Origin: JAAYKS01 sp964479435
Lineage (GTDB): Bacteria > Bacillota > Clostridia > Saccharofermentanales > UBA5734
Assembly (NCBI GenBank): GCA_964479435.1
Contig: CAYZME010000068.1
Coordinates: 1-9,612, forward strand
Direction: 5' to 3'
DNA length: 9,612 bases
Shown here: in pieces, positions 6,566 through 9,612 of the stretch
Layout of the letters: the number at the start of each line of letters is the position of its first letter
How positions within the stretch are numbered: position 1 is the first letter of the stretch
Program-made: the position numbers and the translations under genes
The notes under the pieces: generated by a model
What the model was told of the DNA's origin: nothing
Databases searched by the model: none
What the model saw: the letters and a program-made list of their open reading frames with translations, nothing else

Positions 6566-6592
6566 CGGTCACGCCGGGTCGGACCCGGTCAC
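6566..6592. repeat. Direct repeats around a GC palindrome in the hydratase leader
   Basis: CGGTCAC occurs at 6566-6572 and again at 6586-6592, exactly 20 bases apart (about two helical turns). Between and partly overlapping them is a perfect palindrome, CCGGGT (6574-6579), cgg, ACCCGG (6583-6588). It lies between the predicted promoter and the ribosome binding site, so it could be an operator or an mRNA hairpin. No T run follows, so it is not an intrinsic terminator. Confidence 0.4.
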
Positions 6593-6603
6593 ATATCAGA
6601 AAC

Positions 6604-6608
6604 GGAGA
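6604..6608 (+). promoter_or_regulatory. Ribosome binding site deciding the hydratase start
   Basis: GGAGA lies six bases before the ATG at 6615. It favours this start over an upstream in-frame TTG at 6522, which lies in the promoter region. Confidence 0.75.
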
Positions 6609-6614
6609 CACCGC

Positions 6615-8978
6615 ATGATCAAAATTTATAAAAAAGGCGCCTGGCTCGTGGACGGGGCCGCTTTGCTACCCGACGACCAGACCCGCGAGCAATCGCTGGC
6701 CACCCTGCACGCGCACGCGATTCCCGCCGGCCGGCTGGACGCGCTCACACAGCCCGGCGCGGACCGGGACGCGCGCCGGCAAACCATCGCCCACACCATC
6801 CTCAGCGCCCACAACACCGTGGAGGGCGGGCGGAATCTCAAGATCCGCTTTGACGCGATGGCTTCGCACGACATCACATATGTGGGGATCATTCAGACCG
6901 CCCGCGCCAGCGGGCTCGAGCGGTTCCCGGTGCCCTACGCGCTGACCAATTGCCACAACTCACTGTGCGCCGTCGGCGGCACGATCAACGAAGACGACCA
7001 CGTCTTTGGCCTCTCCGCCGCGCATAAATACGGGGGGATCTACGTTCCCGCCAACCAGGCGGTGATCCATCAGTATGTGCGGGAAGAAATGTCCGCTTGC
7101 GGTCGCATGATCCTCGGCTCTGACTCGCACACGCGCTACGGCGCGCTGGGCACGATGGGCGTGGGCGAAGGCGGGCCCGAGCTGGTCAAACAGCTGCTGG
7201 GCAACACCTACGACATCGCGGCGCCACAGGTCGTCCTGGTCTATCTCACCGGCACGCCGCGCCGCGGGGTCGGCCCGCACGACGTGGCGATCGCACTGAC
7301 CGGCGCGGTTTTCGCCGACGGCCTCGTGCAAAACAAGGTACTGGAATTCGTCGGCCCCGGCATCGCCGGCCTGTCGGTCGATTTCCGCAACGGCATCGAT
7401 GTCATGACGACCGAAACCACCTGCCTGAGCTCCATCTGGGCGACCGATGAGCGGGTGGCGGATTATTTTGCCGCCCACGGCCGGCCACAGGCCTATCGGC
7501 GGCTTGCCCCCGGCGCGCTGGCGCGCTATGACGCGGCGATTCACATCGATCTGTCGGCCATCGAGCCGATGGTCGCGTTGCCTTACCATCCCAGCCACGC
7601 CGTGCGGGTGCGCGATCTCGCGGATCACCCGGCCGATGTCCTCGCGGCTGTGGCGGCAGAAACTCGCGCCCACTTTGGGCCCGACGCCGACCTGCGCCTG
7701 GGCGACAAAATCGTCGACGGGCAATTGCTCGTCGACCAGGGGATCATCGCCGGGTGCGCCGGCGGTTCTTTTGAGAACATCTGCGAAGCGGCCGCCATCC
7801 TCGGCGACCATTCGGTCGGGGACAGCTATTTTTCGCTCAGCGTATACCCCGCCAGCACCCCGATTCAACTGGCGATCGCCCGCAACGGCGCGCTGGCCTC
7901 GCTGCTCGCCGCCGGTGCCTTGTCCAAACCGGCCTTCTGCGGTCCCTGCTTCGGGGCAGGGGACGTCCCGGCCAACAACGGCCTTTCCATTCGCCATACC
8001 ACGCGCAACTTCCCCTCACGCGAAGGGTCCAGCCCCGGACAGGGCCAAATCGCCGCCGTCGCGTTGATGGACGCCCGTTCGATCGCCGCCACCGCGGCCA
8101 ACGGGGGGCGTTTGACCGCCGCCACCGACGTCGACTACGAGCTGCCCGATTTGACCTATACCTTCGACCGCTCCCCCTACGCCAAGCGGGTTTATCAGGG
8201 GTTCGGGCAACCCGACCCCGCCGCCCAACTGCGTTACGGTCCCAACATCGCGGACTGGCCGCGATTCTACCCCCTGCCCCAACACCTGCTGTTGCGCCTG
8301 GCCAGTGTGATTCGCGATCCGGTCACCACGACCGACGAGCTGATCCCCTCCGGCGAAACCTCTTCTTACCGCTCCAACCCGCTGCGTCTGGCGGAATTCA
8401 CCCTCTCCCGCCGCGATCCCGCCTATGTCGGGCGAGCCAAAGAGGTCATGCGGATGGAAACCGCACGCCGGGAGGCCGTGGAGCGACAAGCCGACCCGGC
8501 CGCCGCCCTCCCGCCCGAGGCGGCGCAGGCCCTGGTGCTGGCGGCCCAAGCGCTGGGTACTCCCCAAGCGCTGCTGCCACACACCGCCATCGGCTCGGCT
8601 TTGTTCGCCAACAAACCGGGCGACGGTTCCGCGCGTGAGCAAGCGGCCTCCTGTCAACGCGTGTTGGGCGGCATGGCCAACATCGCGCGCGCCTATGCCA
8701 CCAAACGCTATCGCAGCAACTGCATCAACTGGGGCATCCTGCCACTGACGATCGCGGAGGACGAGCCCTTTGCGTACGAAGCGGGAGACTTCCTCTTTAT
8801 CCCCGACATCCGCGACGCGATCGCCACAGGCCAGACCGCGATCCCCGCTGTGGCGATCACAGGCGGGCAGGCACACAACCTGACGCTGCAGATGGGCGCG
8901 CTCACCGACGACGAAAAAGAAATTCTCCTGGAAGGCTGCCTGATCAATTTCTACGCCGCGCAAAAGCGGCGCGCGTGA
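6615..8978 (+). CDS. Aconitase-superfamily hydratase, YbhJ-like, substrate unknown
   Basis: The product is 787 aa, in the size range of aconitases and of the E. coli YbhJ-type putative hydratases. The [4Fe-4S] ligands of aconitase all have counterparts: Cys381 (AGCAGGSFENIC) and Cys442/Cys445 (CGPC). Other aconitase landmarks are GSDSHT with the glycine-rich stretch after it (168-187) and NFPSREGS (465-472). The C-terminal swivel domain is present in the same chain, with SAREQAA (672-678) and YRSNCINWGILPL (699-711). It is therefore a complete one-chain dehydratase/hydratase, probably cytoplasmic and oxygen sensitive. YRSN-INWG and the N-terminal layout are more like YbhJ than like AcnA, AcnB or LeuC/LeuD, so it should not be called aconitase. 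Its stop codon overlaps the start of the mutase by one base (TGATG), implying translational coupling. The substrate is not known. Confidence 0.88.
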   Translation: MIKIYKKGAWLVDGAALLPDDQTREQSLATLHAHAIPAGRLDALTQPGADRDARRQTIAHTILSAHNTVEGGRNLKIRFDAMASHDITYVGIIQTARASGLERFPVPYALTNCHNSLCAVGGTINEDDHVFGLSAAHKYGGIYVPANQAVIHQYVREEMSACGRMILGSDSHTRYGALGTMGVGEGGPELVKQLLGNTYDIAAPQVVLVYLTGTPRRGVGPHDVAIALTGAVFADGLVQNKVLEFVGPGIAGLSVDFRNGIDVMTTETTCLSSIWATDERVADYFAAHGRPQAYRRLAPGALARYDAAIHIDLSAIEPMVALPYHPSHAVRVRDLADHPADVLAAVAAETRAHFGPDADLRLGDKIVDGQLLVDQGIIAGCAGGSFENICEAAAILGDHSVGDSYFSLSVYPASTPIQLAIARNGALASLLAAGALSKPAFCGPCFGAGDVPANNGLSIRHTTRNFPSREGSSPGQGQIAAVALMDARSIAATAANGGRLTAATDVDYELPDLTYTFDRSPYAKRVYQGFGQPDPAAQLRYGPNIADWPRFYPLPQHLLLRLASVIRDPVTTTDELIPSGETSSYRSNPLRLAEFTLSRRDPAYVGRAKEVMRMETARREAVERQADPAAALPPEAAQALVLAAQALGTPQALLPHTAIGSALFANKPGDGSAREQAASCQRVLGGMANIARAYATKRYRSNCINWGILPLTIAEDEPFAYEAGDFLFIPDIRDAIATGQTAIPAVAITGGQAHNLTLQMGALTDDEKEILLEGCLINFYAAQKRRA

Positions 8979-9612
8979 TGTCAACGGAACGCGCCGCCTA
9001 TCTGGCCTGGCGGGACAATCCACGGTTTGACGCCGGGACCCGCGCGGAGCTAGCGGCCATCGCGGACCAGCCGGAGGAAATCCGCGCGCGGTTTGCGACT
9101 GCCCTCACTTTTGGCACCGCCGGTTTGCGCGGGCCGATGCGGGCGGGCACCAACGGCGTCAATGTCTATACCATCGCGCGCGTCACGCAGGCACTGGCCC
9201 TGTACCTGTTACAAAAAAACCCCGACCGCGCCCCCACCGTGGCGATCGGGCACGATACCCGCCGGCATTCACAGGATTTTGCCAGGACCGCCGCGCGGGT
9301 GTTGGCCGCCCACGGCATCCGCGTGCGGCGATTCCCGCAATATGTACCCACGCCGTTGCTGGCCTTTGCCGTGCGCCATCTCGCGTGCGACGCCGGCATC
9401 ATGATCACCGCTTCCCACAACCCTCCGGCGGACAACGGCTACAAAGTCTACTTTGCCGACGGCGTGCAGATTTCGCCGCAAGACGCAGATCACGTCTGGC
9501 ACATCATGCGCGACGACGCCCGCTGCGGATATGACCGTTTGCGGTATGCCGATTACGCGGACGCCGTCGCCCGGGGGCAGATCGTGGAACGGACCGCGGA
9601 CGTCGAGGACGC
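8978..9612 (+). CDS. Phosphoglucomutase/phosphomannomutase (alpha-D-phosphohexomutase), C-terminus cut by window edge
   Basis: The frame is open from ATG 8978 to the right edge, 211 codons of a protein that is usually 550-600 aa in the PgcA-like group. Seen are FGTAGLRGPM (45-54), which contacts substrate phosphate in the family; GHDTRRHSQDFA (91-102); PTPLLAFAV (124-132); and the phosphoserine loop TASHNPP (144-150) with catalytic Ser146, followed by NGYKVY (153-158). The metal-binding DGD loop and sugar-specificity region lie outside the window. The enzyme interconverts hexose 1- and 6-phosphates through a bisphosphate intermediate, feeding glycolysis or sugar-nucleotide synthesis. The long N-terminus before FGTAGLRG matches PgcA-type rather than GlmM-type mutases. 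It starts on the last base of the hydratase stop codon, so the two are co-translated. Whether glucose or mannose phosphate is preferred cannot be said. Confidence 0.93.
   Translation, partial: MSTERAAYLAWRDNPRFDAGTRAELAAIADQPEEIRARFATALTFGTAGLRGPMRAGTNGVNVYTIARVTQALALYLLQKNPDRAPTVAIGHDTRRHSQDFARTAARVLAAHGIRVRRFPQYVPTPLLAFAVRHLACDAGIMITASHNPPADNGYKVYFADGVQISPQDADHVWHIMRDDARCGYDRLRYADYADAVARGQIVERTADVED

Noticed and set aside
6522..6614. A 31-residue N-terminal extension of the hydratase from TTG at 6522
   Set aside because: The stretch contains the predicted -10 box and the repeat-palindrome region; ATG 6615 has GGAGA at correct spacing and starts a natural hydratase N-terminus.
6615..8978. 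Annotation as aconitase or 3-isopropylmalate dehydratase
   Set aside because: Motif spacing, the YRSN-INWG swivel motif and the N-terminal layout fit the YbhJ-like group better; no citrate-cycle or leucine genes are adjacent.
6960..9023. Two open frames of 345 and 335 codons on the minus strand (6960-7997 and 8016-9023)
   Set aside because: Both lie antisense to the hydratase, which carries every aconitase landmark. The mirror products show only Arg/Gly/Val-rich sequence.

Overview
This is a GC-rich bacterial window (about 60% G+C by eye) with strong Shine-Dalgarno sites (GGGAGG, AGGAGG, GGAGA, GAGGA) and AT-rich intergenic promoters. The sequence does not fix the phylum. The gene families suggest a free-living or gut polysaccharide degrader that may make sphingolipids. 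I see no rRNA, tRNA, CRISPR array, insertion sequence, integrase, phage gene or attachment site.

Layout: everything from 1 to 5504 is read on the minus strand and everything from 5655 to the end on the plus strand, with a 150-bp divergent control region between. Minus strand, in order of transcription: a serine palmitoyltransferase-type alpha-oxoamine synthase (5504-4278), a small two-repeat YccF membrane protein (4155-3772), an MFS transporter (3721-2513) that ends in a terminator-like hairpin, then a separately promoted large glycoside hydrolase family 9 gene (2323-1) that runs off the left edge without its C-terminus. Plus strand: a short-chain dehydrogenase (5655-6509), a YbhJ-like member of the aconitase superfamily (6615-8978), and, overlapping its stop codon by one base, the first 211 codons of a phosphoglucomutase/phosphomannomutase (8978-9612), cut by the right edge.

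Two themes stand out. The divergent pair at 4278-6509 looks like the first two steps of long-chain base (sphingoid) synthesis: condensation of an acyl thioester with an amino acid, then reduction of the 3-keto group. Their predicted promoters overlap head to head, which would allow joint control. The flanks carry sugar metabolism: a GH9 glucanase-type enzyme with no signal peptide, next to an MFS permease, and a phosphohexomutase translationally coupled to a hydratase of unknown substrate. No single cluster here is plainly a new system. The least explained parts are the substrate of the hydratase-mutase pair, the pairing of YccF with a sphingolipid gene, and the cytoplasmic GH9.
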